Source: Limanda limanda (taxonomy: Eukaryota; Chordata; Actinopteri; Pleuronectiformes; Pleuronectidae). Taken from it: a DNA stretch of 64,000 nt. A program made the position numbers and the translations under genes. The notes below the pieces were generated by a model. That model was given only the letters and a program-made list of their open reading frames with translations, had not been told where the DNA came from and made no database searches. The DNA lies in the NCBI RefSeq assembly GCF_963576545.1, contig NC_083655.1, positions 14,122,440 through 14,186,439 of the forward strand, written 5' to 3'. Shown in pieces: positions 48,401-61,084 of the stretch (position 1 is the stretch's first letter; each line of letters begins with the position of its first letter).

Positions 48401-49015
48401 ATATAAACTGGACGATTCCCTGAAACTGATTAATTTCATAAGAAAATAATGCTCTTGAAAATGTTTACAGAAAAAAATAGCTTGTGAATCACAAAGTTAT
48501 ATTATAATAAGAAGTAAATCCACAGGGAGAGAGAGAATGTCAATGTCATCGATCCAGATGTGAATTGAGCCTGGACAGATGTGCAGTATCTGTACTTTAT
48601 GTTACACTGGGACAGCAGCCTGATGTTAATCTAAATGTTTGGTCAGATTTTAGAAGTTGTCAGGGGGAAGTCCAGAATCGGCCAAGCCTGGATTTAATCA
48701 CGTAACAGGGCAACATAGATAATTTGCTCCATTTCTTTCTGCTTCTTTCTCAGCCCTAGTTCTGTTTACTCTGTTTACATCCATAAATCCATCATCCACA
48801 AAGGCAACATTTAAACACTGCATCCTCACTAAGCTTCATGTTCAGTGGCTAATCAGTCTCCTATCTCTCAGGTGGACCTGGCCATCCAGGAGAAGGAGCA
48901 GTACGTGAACCTGACGCGGTGGTTCGACCACATGCAGCACTACCCCGGCGTCCGGCGCCACCTCCCTCCAGTAGTCGTGCTCAGAAACAGAATTTACACC
49001 AGCAGGCACCACTGA
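42335..49015 (+). CDS. eef1e1: Eukaryotic translation elongation factor 1 epsilon-1 (AIMP3/p18), four coding exons
   Basis: Coding exons are 42335-42418, 43539-43736, 46889-46984 and 48872-49015 (28, 66, 32 and 47 codons plus TGA). They give 173 residues, against 174 in the human protein as known for the family. The start has a good context (AAACATGG). Exon 1 encodes the ELSSLEKYLGL start and exon 2 VPVLQNNNAPPLVGL and VVQQWLEYRVT. Exon 3 carries the GST-C-like motif FTLADILMYYG and exon 4 RWFDHMQHYPG. The protein is a GST-fold scaffold of the multi-aminoacyl-tRNA synthetase complex that binds methionyl-tRNA synthetase. In mammals it also moves to the nucleus after DNA damage and promotes ATM/ATR-p53 signalling. 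All introns are phase 0 with GT...AG ends (1120, 3152 and 1887 bp). No truncation or frameshift is seen. The function is inferred by homology and the identification is firm. Confidence 0.96.
42419..43538 (+). other. eef1e1: eef1e1 intron 1
   Basis: 1120 bp. A retroposon 3'-tail-like segment lies at 43260-43405. Otherwise no feature was recognised. Confidence 0.9.
43260..43405 (+). repeat. Non-LTR retrotransposon 3'-end-like fragment in eef1e1 intron 1
   Basis: CTAAGCACTTTGTGACTTGT followed by CTGAAAAATACTAAACAAAT and a terminal AACTTGACTT is a common fish LINE/SINE tail pattern. It is truncated and contains no frame. Confidence 0.5.
43539..43736 (+). CDS. eef1e1: eef1e1 coding exon 2
   Basis: 66 codons. 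The acceptor has a long pyrimidine tract (43490-43536) ending CCAG and the donor is GTATGG. It encodes VPVLQNNNAPP through EEAKTILK, including the conserved QQWLEYRVT. Confidence 0.96.
43737..46888 (+). other. eef1e1: eef1e1 intron 2
   Basis: 3152 bp, the largest intron. It contains GT-rich patches (43890-43905, 44080-44100), short chance frames and a near-perfect hairpin at 45916-45964. No nested gene was recognised. Confidence 0.9.
45923..45951. other. 11-bp perfect inverted repeat in eef1e1 intron 2
   Basis: TCAAGCTGTCC and GGACAGCTTGA enclose a 7-base loop. An outer ACACATC/GATGTGT pairing could extend it past a small bulge. The function is unknown. Confidence 0.7.
46889..46984 (+). CDS. 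eef1e1: eef1e1 coding exon 3
   Basis: 32 codons between acceptor TTCTCCAG and donor GTAAGT. It encodes ELNLYLQDKAYL and FTLADILMYYG, the core of the GST-C-like helical domain. Confidence 0.96.
46985..48871 (+). other. eef1e1: eef1e1 intron 3
   Basis: 1887 bp. It contains a run of 21 C at 47967-47987 and AT-rich stretches. No nested gene was recognised. Confidence 0.9.
47967..47987. repeat. Homopolymer C21 in eef1e1 intron 3
   Basis: Twenty-one uninterrupted C on the plus strand, hence G21 on the minus strand. Such runs can form four-stranded structures and are prone to length error. Confidence 0.85.
48872..49015 (+). CDS. eef1e1: eef1e1 coding exon 4
   Basis: 47 codons and TGA after acceptor ATCTCTCAG. 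It encodes VDLAIQEKEQYVNLTRWF, HMQHYPG and a C-terminus ending RIYTSRHH. Confidence 0.96.
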   Translation: MDLAIQEKEQYVNLTRWFDHMQHYPGVRRHLPPVVVLRNRIYTSRHH

Positions 49016-49476
49016 GACCCGATCAGACCCAGTTCAGTACGACTCATCACAACTCTTCTGTCTCCTGGACCAGATCTTCACATAACATGTTCAAATATCC
49101 AAGAGTTTATCCCTTCACATCATTTTTCTTTTGATTGTGATTCCTGCCTTTATGTTCTCGTGTTCTTTCAAAACATGTTAAATCAGGAAAGATCTAAAAC
49201 TGAACCAACAGTTCAGCGTTACAAAAACTCTATGAAGGGAATTCTTGCTCATAAAAATAGAGTTCAGTTCATATTCTACAAAAATGTCAGTGTTTTTAAT
49301 AACGTATGAAGACTTAGAAGTGGAAACAAGAAGGCCTTTTCTTTCGCTTTAATCACACTTACATTATTTATGAGAAATTTGCTGTCTTAACCCGTACTCA
49401 GTTTTGTGGGAGAATTTTGTTTCAACATACTGTTGTGTATTTGTTGCAAGGCTGTGCAGGTCATGGTGAAGTGAGG

Positions 49477-49482
49477 AATAAA
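49477..49482 (+). terminator. eef1e1: Polyadenylation signal of eef1e1, proximal
   Basis: AATAAA, 462 bp after the stop codon, followed by TG-rich sequence. Confidence 0.6.
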
Positions 49483-49655
49483 TGATGCAAGCTTGTTAAA
49501 AAGGTGTTTCTATTTATATAATGTGGCTAAATAGGGAACGTTGTGAGCATGTGATAAGGAGAATCAATAGGATGTTACGTATGGTTTTTGTGTTTTTAAG
49601 GGAATACGTCTTATTTCATACCAGATCAATGCATTTCCTCTCAGCAATTTGTTCA

Positions 49656-49661
49656 AATAAA
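49656..49661 (+). terminator. eef1e1: Polyadenylation signal of eef1e1, alternative
   Basis: A second AATAAA, 641 bp after the stop, with TGTGG downstream. Confidence 0.4.
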
Positions 49662-49662
49662 T

Positions 49663-50999
49663 GTGGCTGCTGGTTCAGTACCTGCAGTGTCTACAACTTT
49701 CTGCCCCAAAGAACCGGGTGTCTCAGCTTTCATCCCCTAACAGGACTGCGTCTGTCACGTCCCACTCCCAGCCACTTCACTGGACACTTAGGTTTTTATG
49801 TGTGTGCTCCTGATTACATCCCGCCTCCCCGTTCCACTGTCTCACCAGTTGTGTGGGCAGCAGTGAGCAGTTGAGAGCGTCAGCCGCGGAGTCAGAGATC
49901 AGAGTGAGGCTCCAATCAGTCCCACTACCACCACTGTTGATGCTGCAGGCCAGAGAGAGGGCAGCGGGCTTACCAGCTGCCACACAGATCCAGCCAGCCA
50001 AGGCCAGAACGCGGGCCCCTGGGCGACAGTCAGCCACTGTGTGTCATTTCAACCCTTTGCGCTCCCACGGGGATACTGGAGAGAGCAGGAGAGAGGGAGG
50101 GAGGGAGGCCGCAGAGAGAGAAAAAAAAGAGCACCCAGAGGCACAGGGATCTTTTTGTGACATGTGAACAATGACCTGAGCCTCCGAAAGCCTTACTGTT
50201 GCCGACTGGATATTTGCTATTAGAATCGTTAACAGGCCAAGTCGTGGCGGTGGAGGGAGAACCTGTAAACTGACATCACGGAGGTCGTGTTAGGATAGTG
50301 AGTTATTATCAATTGCCAACATGCTCTTGCAGCCATATCAAACCATTTTCTCTTTGCATCAATGCTCCTGTGTTTCGTTACCGTCTACCTCTTTTCAAAT
50401 GCTCCCACTCCAGCCATGTTTTCATTCCCTCCATGTGAAGACACTCAACCGATCTGTGTCTGCAGCGATTCATGATCTGATGTATGAAGCTCATCCTGCA
50501 CCAATAAATCAAAAGGCATCTGCAGCTCCCTGACCCCTGACCTCTTCTTCTTTTTCAATGCTTTTCTTGTTTCCTCCTAACATTTAATTTTGTGTAAACA
50601 GATCTATTGTCCGGTGGTTCTCCATGAGGCGGCTCTGTGTGTGCGTGTTTGTGTGTCTGTTTGTGGCGAAGTGTTATGAAGATGCTAAAGATAAAAATCA
50701 ACTCGCAGTCGTTTGTGAGAGCCTTGTGACCAGATGAGGCCGTTTATGTTGAGGTCGGCCATTAAAGGAGCCTTTGTGCACTTGGTTATGTTAACACTCA
50801 GCTGGAATGCTGTTTCGAATGTGCAGCATCAGACGCTCGTCCTTGTTTCGGAGGTGTAAATAATTGAGTTTTACTCGTAATCGCTGCACTTGGACAAGTT
50901 GTTCTAAATTCCCTGGTGTTGTGTGAGGATGCCATGGTGACGGACCATTCACGGTTGAAAATACTGTTAGCTATGTTAAAAACCGATGAGAATCTTTTT
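49663..50999. other. Gene-free interval downstream of eef1e1
   Basis: A GC-rich stretch at 49840-50120 gives open frames on both strands. A minus-strand frame resembling a signal peptide lacks any ATG. No gene was accepted. Confidence 0.45.
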
Positions 51000-51690
51000 A
51001 TTAACTTCACCAAGAAGGTTTTGGTTATGAATGGATTTCCCCGAAACTCATGGGAATGATGGGACTTGGGTTAAGAAAGAAGTGTTAACATTTTGTTGGG
51101 AATCTGGACAAATGAGTCTAGGATTTTTAGATGTGAGGTGAAAACAGCAACATTTATAATAAAAACTTCTAAAAAGTGACTTAACATTACAATAAAAATT
51201 ATAAAATCCATAGTAAAACTTAAATAAAACACAATAAAATACAGGCTGTACATAGCTTTATTATTCATTTATTGACTTTTGTCACAAGTTCTGAGACCCT
51301 TCTGCTTTGAATTTGCTGTTTCATTAAATATTGAATACATTCATATGTTCGGTGTCACATGTCGACCAGATTTCCCCACCCATTGTACAGTTAAAATGTC
51401 CTCTGTTAGCCACATTTTTTTTTTAATTAAGAATGAAAACTTGATTGACAAATAGAACATGACCCAAGGAAGACACCATACATTTTTTTTTCATAGATCC
51501 AGAGGAGGGAATTATGTCAGAAATTAATTATTGGATTTGGGTGAAAAATTACAAGCATATTGAGAGGACTGATATTTACGAGTGTGTTCAATTTAGTGCA
51601 GATTTAATAGAAATCTGGATTTAGTGAATTTAAATGTGATTTCATAAGGAGACTGTTGGGCCTTGGCAAAGGTGTGTGCTCTCTTGAGTG
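51000..51690 (+). repeat. Dispersed teleost repeat (GAGGTTATG type), copy 2
   Basis: The start, ACTTCACCAAGAAGGTTTTG with ATGGATTTCCCCGAAACTCA and GGGACTTGGGTTAAGAAAGA (51003-51090), and the end, AGACTGTTGGGCCTTGGCAAA with GTGTGCTCTCTTGAGTG (51649-51690), match the repeat type of 25700-26115. The middle is diverged or replaced. Confidence 0.5.
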
Positions 51691-54600
51691 TTGTAGTTTT
51701 TAAATTTACCATATTTATATTACATTGTCAACATTTTCTTAACAAGTTTGAACTTCTTCAACTTTATTTTCCACCAGTGATTCAAAACTCAGGTTGTCAG
51801 CACCTTTTTTTTCGAAACTCCAAACTTTATAATGTATTCCACCAAGATATTCTTCAAAGTGTTCAGAAAAAACGACTCCGGCTCTTTAATTCACAGCGAT
51901 GATTAGTCAGTTTTAGAGACTTGTTTTCTTGTATGGGTCCGTGCTGGCTGTCGGCAGGGTCTCAAAGTGCCTGAGTGGTCCGCTCTCACAGTCAGGTTCC
52001 TCTGCCACAGTGAGGTGGTCCCAGCAGGCGGCCGCCTCAGAGGCCCCAATTAGAGGCGACCTTCCCGCCGACTTCTGAAGGCAAAGGGAGCTGCCCCTCC
52101 ACAGGAGCGAGCGTCTGTCGTGGCCCCGTGTCCTCACGCTCAAGACCCGCTCACTTTGCTCACGGTGGTCCCACCCCACGGCCACCAAATAAAGGTGCAA
52201 TTTAGCCCGCCACCTGGTGAGGGAGAGGGCAAAGGTCAACGAGGTAGGGTTATCATCAAGATTTACCCGTGACTTCTTCTCTCACCGTGGAGCTGTGGCA
52301 CAGAGTGGTGCTCTCTGTCTTTGAACAGAATTCAATAAGAGATGTGAGGCACTGAAGTGTTTTAGCCTTTTCACTTGTGGGTTCAACTAAACTGCAAAAG
52401 TTGATATGTCACGTGTCCATGGAAGCATTATTGTCAGCTCCTCCAGTGCAGACTTCGGCAGACCCACTCATTCTGATGGGATTCTTTAAGTGGTCTTAAA
52501 GCACCAATGCACGGAGCCACTTTGTTGGCTTGACCCACCCAAATGTTGACAATCAAGTGATTAATCATCTTGGCTACAATCTCACATCATCAATGCAAAA
52601 TAGTCATAGTGGATTTGATTGTGAAAATGTTGAATTAAGTCGATTTTTGCAAATTTGACGCAACCAAAGCCTGCTCAAACCTGATTGGTCGAACTAGCAA
52701 CAGAAACCAGAGGCTTCTGGCCCCAAGATCACGTCTTTAAAAAGATTAAGATAACAGTGAAAATGTTTGGATTCACTCATGTAAACATTTGTCCCCTCGG
52801 CTCTATCGACCATATTGGACTACAACCCTCACCCCACCCAAACCCCCACCCTTCATTAACTCTTAACATCAGGCAGGGGAGAGAAAAACATCTTCCCCAC
52901 ATTTGCTCATACGATGTTAGCGTCGTCTCTCTGACTGATTCAGAGGAACACTCAACACCATGTGGTGATCTCTTTGGACGGGACTGATCAGCCACGCTTC
53001 ATCGGGCTCTTACACGTTGTGACAGTTGAACCATGCGACTATAATGATGGCATCTGATTGTCTGTTGCACTTACATGTGCGTGTGAGTGAGGATTCAGCT
53101 GAGTGACAGATGGAGGAGTGAAGCTATTGCTGTAGATGTGAAGGTGAAGAAGGACACAGATGAGCTGACAACAAGTACAGTATTAGTTGTTGACTCAATA
53201 GTGAAAATTTTTAAGAAATCTCTTGGTTTATTTTTGCAGTTGTCATCATTCTAAGATGCACATGTGCTGGTTTGGGTCTTTCAGACATCAGACGTCTTCT
53301 CTCAGGTTGATCAAGCCTCAGCTTGTCCCGTAGCAGCACTCTCCTTCAAATCTGCTCGATTTATCCAGAGGCACCTGCAGGCTTTTCCAGCAGCCATTGT
53401 GTTATAGTAGATGACCTTCCTCCTCCTCCTCCTCCTCCTCTTACCTGTGATGCTGAGTGTAAGCCCTGCAGAGCAACTGTCCCTTTGGAGTCACTTAGGA
53501 AGTCACTTAGCTGCAGATAATTACAAATATACTTGTGTCATTTGGTCAGGTCCCTCGGTAGGACCTTGTTAGGGTGGCTCCACACTACAATCCCTATTGC
53601 ATACTCTCTCTACAAATGCCTTAAAAGTGCAAGATGGCGACACCTGTATCCTTTGGAGATGCATCATCCATCTTTATATACAGTTCATTGTTTGACCACA
53701 TCAGTGGACTCTTAACAGCCTTTCAGCTCTGATTCAACCATGAACCCTTGAAAAAGAATGAAGCTCTGGCAGCTGTGCCTGCTCCTCTTCACTTAGCATA
53801 CCTGCACTCCCCCTATGGTTGATGGTGATGACACAGGTATGTATACCAACAACGTTTCGCACAAAACATACACGGCTAAAACTTGCCTTATTAAGTGCAA
53901 ACTGTGACACTTTGATGCCTGTTGCAGCTTTTAAGCCGCAGCAGCCAGTCGACCAGTTTGCTGCCTCCAGAGTTGGCAGGTGGGATTGTTTCCTTAAAGA
54001 TATTTGTCAAAGATAATCAAAACACAAATTTTGACAATATTATTTAATGTTTTAGAGAACATGGCACTGCTCAGACGTTCATTAATGTCACACTCATGCA
54101 CAGGGAAAATGTGATTACTGTTACCTTAGAAAGTTACATGAGAATAACAAACAATACATTGATATCCATTCATGTTTCAGAGTTGTTTATCTCATATAAA
54201 TATATTTTTGACATCTACAAATAGGCATATAGGCTATTTAATATATAGTGTGAACTATATATAGAGAGCTGTCCTGGCCTGTTGTGAGGCGTCAAAGTCC
54301 CCTGAAGTGAACTGACAGATGGATATCTTGATCATGGTTTTATAGCTGTTGTAAATAGGCAAACATCCCTTCACCATATGTACGTATTCATGCAAACAGA
54401 ACTTCACAAGTTGTTTTTATTCTCCTGCAGGACTTGAACTCACCTCGGATTGCATAAGGATCCCAGGTGTGCAGCGAGACGAGAGTTTTACGAGATGCAA
54501 CCGCTCAGCTCATCAATCAGAGAGATGGGTGGCTGATTCGGCACGTAGGTGCTAAAGTACATATGTGTGACCCGGGGCAAGGAGATTGCACAAGATTGCA

Positions 54601-56320
54601 CCTCAAGTCTCACACACACGCACTCTAACACACAGACACACACACACACACGCACACACACTCACAGACGACTGCTGAATTAGCCGCCTCAATCGTTCCT
54701 CACCCATTCTGGTGATCTACCTCAGCTGCAGTCTCTTCACATTTTTCTGTGTGTGTATGTGTGTGTACATGGATGTGTGTGTGCACCCATGCACCCATTC
54801 ATGGGGTTATGCTTCTGGCCTGAGGGGGTAAGAATTAAGGGTGAAGGAGGCAAAAAAAAAAGAAGCAAAGGAGTGTGAACCCAGCCAGGTGAATGAGTGG
54901 AGGGAAACGGGCCTGTAGCAGAATGTAAAGTGTGTAAAATAGAATTTTTCTCAGTTACACAAGTGCAAAAAATGTTTAAACAATCGTAGACATTTTAACT
55001 TCATAATTATATCGATAAAGTTAATTTTGGCCTTGGTTAATTCAAGGACTTGTCAAAGTCTTCATGCCTTTTTTTAAATGTTCCACACCCCCCCTCCCTC
55101 CGGTGCACCCACCCTCAGCCCACAGGTCATCCAGCCTGTCCCCCTGCTGTAATAGGTTCTGAAAGGAGGCCTCCAGGCTGGTTCACTCACTGAACTTCTC
55201 ACTGAGAAGTGATACCAACAGTAATTGCAGCTGAAACCATGTGACGGGGGGGTGTACTTATAACAAAATGAGGGAGCGCAGCACAGGGGAGGATGGCATT
55301 TAAAATAAGCATGGTGGATGTTTTTTTAAGGGGGAGAGGGTAGCAGACAGACTCCTGGGTGGGCAGGGAGCAGAGAGCACTGCCCTCAGCTATTCCCGTC
55401 ATTTGACCTCCATGGGAAAAATAAGCAGCAGCAGTCTCCTGCTTTGCATATTTCTCCAGCTCATCTGCATACGTCACCGGGACAGTGCATTTTTTTTAAG
55501 TATAACACTCTGGTTTTAATTAGAGATGACTAATTTATTTAAACCTGGAGTTAAATGCAGACTTTCTCTGTGTGGCGTGTCTCATTTCCCTAATGCTTGA
55601 AAAAAAAAACTGGGGCTCATGACAGTTTCATAAAGATAAACACGGTTCTTATCACGACATAGATGTGGTGCAGGGAAAAGAACATTGTTATATATTTCAT
55701 TCTTTAACCATTAAAACAAAATACTTTATTCCATCCACAGAAAATTAAAAAAAGAGCTTAGATTCTAATGATTTAAATCTCCCTCAAGAGTCCCTGGTTT
55801 CCTCTCTGCAAATATTAAGATTCACATTCAAATAAAAAACATTTCTCTTAAACATCCTGTCAGTTTTTCTGTGTCCATTTTACCCATTAATCATATCACT
55901 ATTTCTTGTGTAACTTTGTACCTCCTCTTTCTCTTTAAACCACTTTCCATGTCGTACAAAACAAATCAGCCGAATCATCTTAACTCAATGGTGAGGCGGA
56001 AAGAAATGAAAATTCCACAAATATGCAAGTATTGGAAGTTGTACCCATCAACAACAATGACTTTTACAGACATTCGAAAAGTTGAAAATACTTATATAAA
56101 GATATAATAAAAAAAGGGGCAAACATATTGTATTGGGTTTAGTTATCCTTTTCTTGAATTGCTTTTTTTAACTCAACACACACTTAGGAACCCATATGAA
56201 CTGTGCCAGGTGCCTTTTTATACAGCATTAAACTAGCAAACAGTTTGCACTTAGATAATGTATGATTATATACTGTGATATATAATGTGTGTGTGATCTT
56301 GTGTATAATGTTATGAATAT

Positions 56321-56321
<1 letters not shown>

Positions 56322-56404
<83 letters not shown>

Positions 56405-56408
56405 TGTC
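56322..56408. repeat. (GT)n microsatellite
   Basis: About 87 bp of GT with one GG interruption near 56397. Confidence 0.95.
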
Positions 56409-58049
56409 AGGAGGGAGGGAGGCTTAACTGCTGACTGGTTATATACTGTAACGACAGCATAAGGCTGCAATGGTGACACACACATGCACAGTGCACACAT
56501 TCACCTACAGAGACACAGAGCTGACTCATTACAACGTACAGCACAGAGAGAAGAAAACATGTGTGAGGAGGAGGAGGAGGATGAAGAGTGAAAACTGAAC
56601 TCTGTGACCATGTGCTCTTGTAATTTATGTGTTTGTGGAACCACTTTGTGGAGAAGAGGAGTTTTTATGATCAATACTCAGTAAACAAGAAGAAGAAATG
56701 ATGGAACATGGATCTATAAATCATGCACAGCATGAGGTCACTTCTGTACAATTGGTTTATCTGCTCTGTTATCCAACATTTTAAAGATAAATACATTCTT
56801 ACACCCTCACCTTCTCAGTAGCTTATCCTTTTTTCCCACTTTTTTTTTATTGTTCATTGGCAAAGAGTTATCACATCAGTGATTCAGGCATCATAACTTA
56901 CAGGTGATAACACCCATGTTACCCTGTTTTTAAGTAGCAGCCTAGCAACAGCACGTGAAGACATTATCAGGCTTATATTGTGAAGTCTTTCCAGAGTTGT
57001 TGAAAAACTTTAATACAGATAAACCTGCTAAAGAAGGCTTTCGACTGGTTTCACATTGTCAGTATCGGAGTTTGGCCTTTGCTGATCTCAAACAAATCAA
57101 AAGCTGAGGCACTCTTTTATTGATCCATCAATTGGAGCCGGAGCTGATCGAAATCTACATCTACTAAGGAGTCATGTGATCCTGGAGCGAATATCAAATA
57201 TTATATATATAAAATCCATGAAGTTAGTGGGAGTTAGTGTTATTGAGTTTTGTGACCTTTGGAAAAGGGGCTTCACTGAAACTTCTAAGTCGTGTTGCCG
57301 ATAGAGAAAATACTTGTTCTTCTTTTTTTTATTTGATATTAGATATTCTATTAGTTCCAGAAGTGAAACTCAAGCTCATTTAGCCATAATCCAAACTGTA
57401 ATCACTGAGAAAGACGTATCGCTAGACTAGTGGTGTATCAAGCAGTGACAGGCATGGATAAGCAGAAGACAAACAGAGCGCTGAAAGGTTACAAGCACGC
57501 TAATTGACTAAATTGCTGAGTGCTGTGTTGAGGGACACTTTTATTTTCCCTGACAGTGTCCCATTAAATGAATTACAGCCTCTCTGTGCGGCACAATAGA
57601 CAGTGGGCCTTGTTGATGTTGGGTAAAGGGCCAGAGGCCTCGATTCACACCCTCCATTCCCATCCATACAGCGGGTGGTCAGCGAACAGCATCAAAGTTG
57701 GATAGATATTCATCGCTCTTTGAGTTATAATGTCATAAAGACCCAAAGATATACGCTCCTGCCTGAAGTCACAAGGAGTGAGGAGTACACTGACAGCTGC
57801 TGATGTGTGTGTTTGTGCGCACAGTGTGTTTTAGTGCAGCGGTTAACAATATTTGATCTCAAGGGAAGACCAGAAAAACTCTGCTCTTTCGGGGCTAAAT
57901 TTAACAGCACATGACACACAGCTGATCAGTGGCCTCTTTGAAAAGCGCCCGTAAACGGGGGCGGCGTGAAATCGACTTCTGGACAGGAAAACACAAAGTC
58001 ATCTCTGTATCTCCTGATCCTGGATGTTGTGCTGCTGCCGAGTGTTACA

Positions 58050-58660
58050 GACACACACACACACACAGAGGGAATTATCTCTCCATCTGAAATGCCTCAG
58101 CATTTGACAAACTTTGACCCATCCCAAAACCACCAGTCTTTGAAGTACAAAGACACACACACACACACACACACACATGCCTCGGGGATGAAGGTGGGAG
58201 GGTGAAGCGGCAATGAAAGATGCCGTTGATGCAACGGAGGGATGAGTGAGGGGACAGAGGATGTGGGCCACTGATAGATACACTCCACAATGGACTCCAG
58301 TGTCTGGTACTTAGCAAAACAGACAAACAAACAGGAAGATTCCATCTGACTTTTGCATTCGCCCGCACAGTCGTCTACACATCAAGACATACACTACCAC
58401 CCCTATATTCCCTCACACAAACACACATGTCCACACACACACACACACATTTACAGAGAAAAACCCACAGTCACTCAGGTCATGGCCAGAGGGAGGGAAA
58501 CTTCGGCTTCTTTACGGCACTGGTGGACTCCCCTTGTGACTTTCACAGCTGTCATGCTCCTCTTTACAGCCTTCATTCATGAGCTGACCTCAGGGACAGG
58601 AGCATGTGACGGTGCCTCAAACATGCACACACACACACACACACAAACACACACAGTCAC
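58050..58660. repeat. Cluster of short CA arrays
   Basis: CA runs occur at about 58051-58067, 58153-58176, 58433-58450 and 58625-58655, separated by unique sequence. Confidence 0.85.
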
Positions 58661-59339
58661 ACACGCACACATAATGTACACAGATGCAGAGATACAAGTC
58701 GAAAGGGAAAAAGTTGAGAGCTTAACCAAGTGCTGACATGCTGTTAATGTGGTGTGTTATTTGTCCAAATGTCATGTTCCACCATTGCAATGCTAATTAT
58801 ATGGGCTGTTATCAAATAGTTGATCTGTGTGAGGGATGATGATATAACGAGTGTCGTTAGCATTGTTGTTTGTCGTGATCTGCACGTAAGGTAAATTATT
58901 GGCATTGACAATTATTGACAAAAAGTGAGTTAATTTAATTATCACTCATTCAATATTTAATATGAGCTTTATTATGAACTTGCTCCGCAGCCTTTCTGCA
59001 AATACATAAAGAGACGACAGATCTGCTTATGTAAGTGTCAGCGAGTTCAAAAATGTTCATTATCAAACTCTTGTGCTCAAAATTTAATTGAGGCTTGTCA
59101 TTTTAATAGGTTAACATAATCTTTTTTATAAATAGCTATATATAAATAAGAAAATACAACCAACATTCAGAACTTTAATTAGGAAAAGGAACTTTTTTTT
59201 AATGTAAAATATTTATAAGAATGTGAATCATCTCTGCATTGATAATTCTGTAAAATAAAACTTACTATATCTCATTTTGACTTAAATAAATATATAAACT
59301 GATAAGTAGGTTGGGCTCTGGTTATTGGTTATTATTTCT

Positions 59340-59410
59340 TTTATTTTCACAAAAGCCCTTGATGCTATAACCCATAATATTCTCATTGGACAGCTGCTCT
59401 CAGTTTGTCC
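59340..59410 (+). pseudogene. Possible fossil of a LINE reverse transcriptase
   Basis: One plus-strand frame reads ALDAITHNILIGQLLS (59353-59400). It resembles the FDTVDHNILL-type motif of non-LTR reverse transcriptases. It is short, stops soon after and has no neighbouring domain, so it may be a remnant or chance. Confidence 0.35.
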
Positions 59411-61084
59411 ACATGCATCATATCTGTCCCTATAAACCATTAATAACAAGATAAATGATGCGGTTTGACCTGAACTAAGTCCGCCATTTACAACTGAAAT
59501 GTTAGTACCTGTAAATAAAGACACTTCAGACGAGAGTGAATTTCGTCAAATGAAATAATCCCTGGAGACATTACTCATTGTGACATCAAAATAAGATAAT
59601 GTCACTTTTCCACAAGGCTTTTATTCTGCAGGACTCCCTTGTTCAGCTAATGTGACGCCACAGTCTGCGACGCTTCAGCCGTGACTGTGACACAACAGGA
59701 GGACAAAATTGAAAATGTCCCCTCTCTCTCTCTACAGCATCTTTTTTTTTAAGTCTATAGAATAGTTGAGTAGCTCATTCGATTTCTCTTCTTTTTTTTC
59801 CCTCCCTGTAGCCAGAAGTGCCTCGCACCCTGCCAGTCGGTTGTTGTGCTTTTTATAGGTGACACAGTGTGATAGACTCTGCCCGCAAACCCTCCATTAC
59901 AATCATATTGGTCCCCTCTCAACTGTGTTCCTATGGGGCACTGTCACTGTCAAGACTGGCTGAAGTTTAGTCAAAGACATTAAGGGAGCACCTCCAGGGA
60001 CAAGCATCAGCAGAGGGGAGGAGGAGGAGGAAGAGGAGGAGGAGGAGAGTAGAAAAGAACCATGAAGGCCATGCAGAAGTGCCTCAAAGCAGCGGTCCAT
60101 AATAATACAGAATTTTTTCGGTGTGTTCCAAGATGACAGAGCATCCCGTGTGGTGTTTGTGAATTTTAACATGTTGTTGGTTTGCTATGAAAAATATCAC
60201 CAGGTCATGTGAACACACATGTTTGTCTCACTAAAATCCAAACAGCTTCCAAAGAGTGGAGAACGCACAAACAACACAAAATTTACAAAATTTAATAGAA
60301 ATAAAACATCTCAGGAGGAAAAAATGTGTCGTACATAAAAAACTTGGAAAGACAATATGCATGAGCTTTTGATAATAAGGAGGGACGTGATTTTCCTCAG
60401 CTGAGTTTTTCTTGTCCAGTGTCCTTCACGCTCTACCCATGTTCCAGATATCTTCCAGTTAATGCATCTCCTGCCATGTTCTTCATACGTGAAAGACAAA
60501 CTGCAGATAATGTCTGGAGCCAGTTTTCCAAACATCTTCCTGAGTTGATGCCTGAAGCACGAGTGTAAAAAGTGAAATTGAAAGACCGAACTGTGTTCAA
60601 ACTTCACTAAAAGTTATGAGTCAAAGTGTTGGAATGGTTTCTGACTTCACACCCACATTTCTTACATCGGCACCACCCCTCATTCACTCTCACTGTAATC
60701 TAAAGCTGCTGTCACATTATTACACGTCCACGTAGCATCTTAAACTGACGAGAGGAAGAAGAGACAGGAATGAAGTGAATGTTGTGTTGCGGTTACTTTG
60801 AGCATGTTTGTTCTCATTTCAACCTTATTAGAAAATTATTTTTTAAATCTTCAATTCTGGAATTTTTTCCATTGGCCAGATGGCTCGTGCACATTAGGAT
60901 TCCTCAGTGGGAATAACCTGTTAAATGAAGCCTGAGTGAAAATCAAACATTATTATCGCTCCTAGAGTCACGCTGCCATCAAGGCCAAGAATCCAGACTC
61001 ACTTTCATTTCACTGGGTTTTTCTACCACACGCTCACTTTCCTTCTCAGTAGATAACTTGCAGTTATTGTTAAATCCTCAATTT
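59411..61084. other. Gene-free interval
   Basis: It contains a GGA-rich run (60017-60048) and T-rich tracts. No gene or RNA gene was recognised. Confidence 0.45.

Larger units (their letters stand above)
49016..49662 (+). other. eef1e1: eef1e1 3' untranslated region, candidate extent
   Basis: Sequence after the stop runs to two AATAAA signals (49477-49482 and 49656-49661). The exact 3' end is not visible from sequence alone. Confidence 0.55.
51691..59339. other. Gene-free interval
   Basis: No gene was recognised. It contains a GC-rich block at 51950-52230, a CTC run (53417-53441), CA/GT arrays (54603-54666, 56322-56408, 58050-58660) and a TA-rich stretch near 54195-54260. The segment at 57460-57640 is non-repetitive and might be regulatory. 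Confidence 0.45.

Noticed and set aside
49777..50037. Minus-strand frame with a hydrophobic signal-peptide-like stretch followed by a donor-like GTAAGC
   Set aside because: The frame has no ATG. It begins at a GTG with a TGA a few codons upstream.
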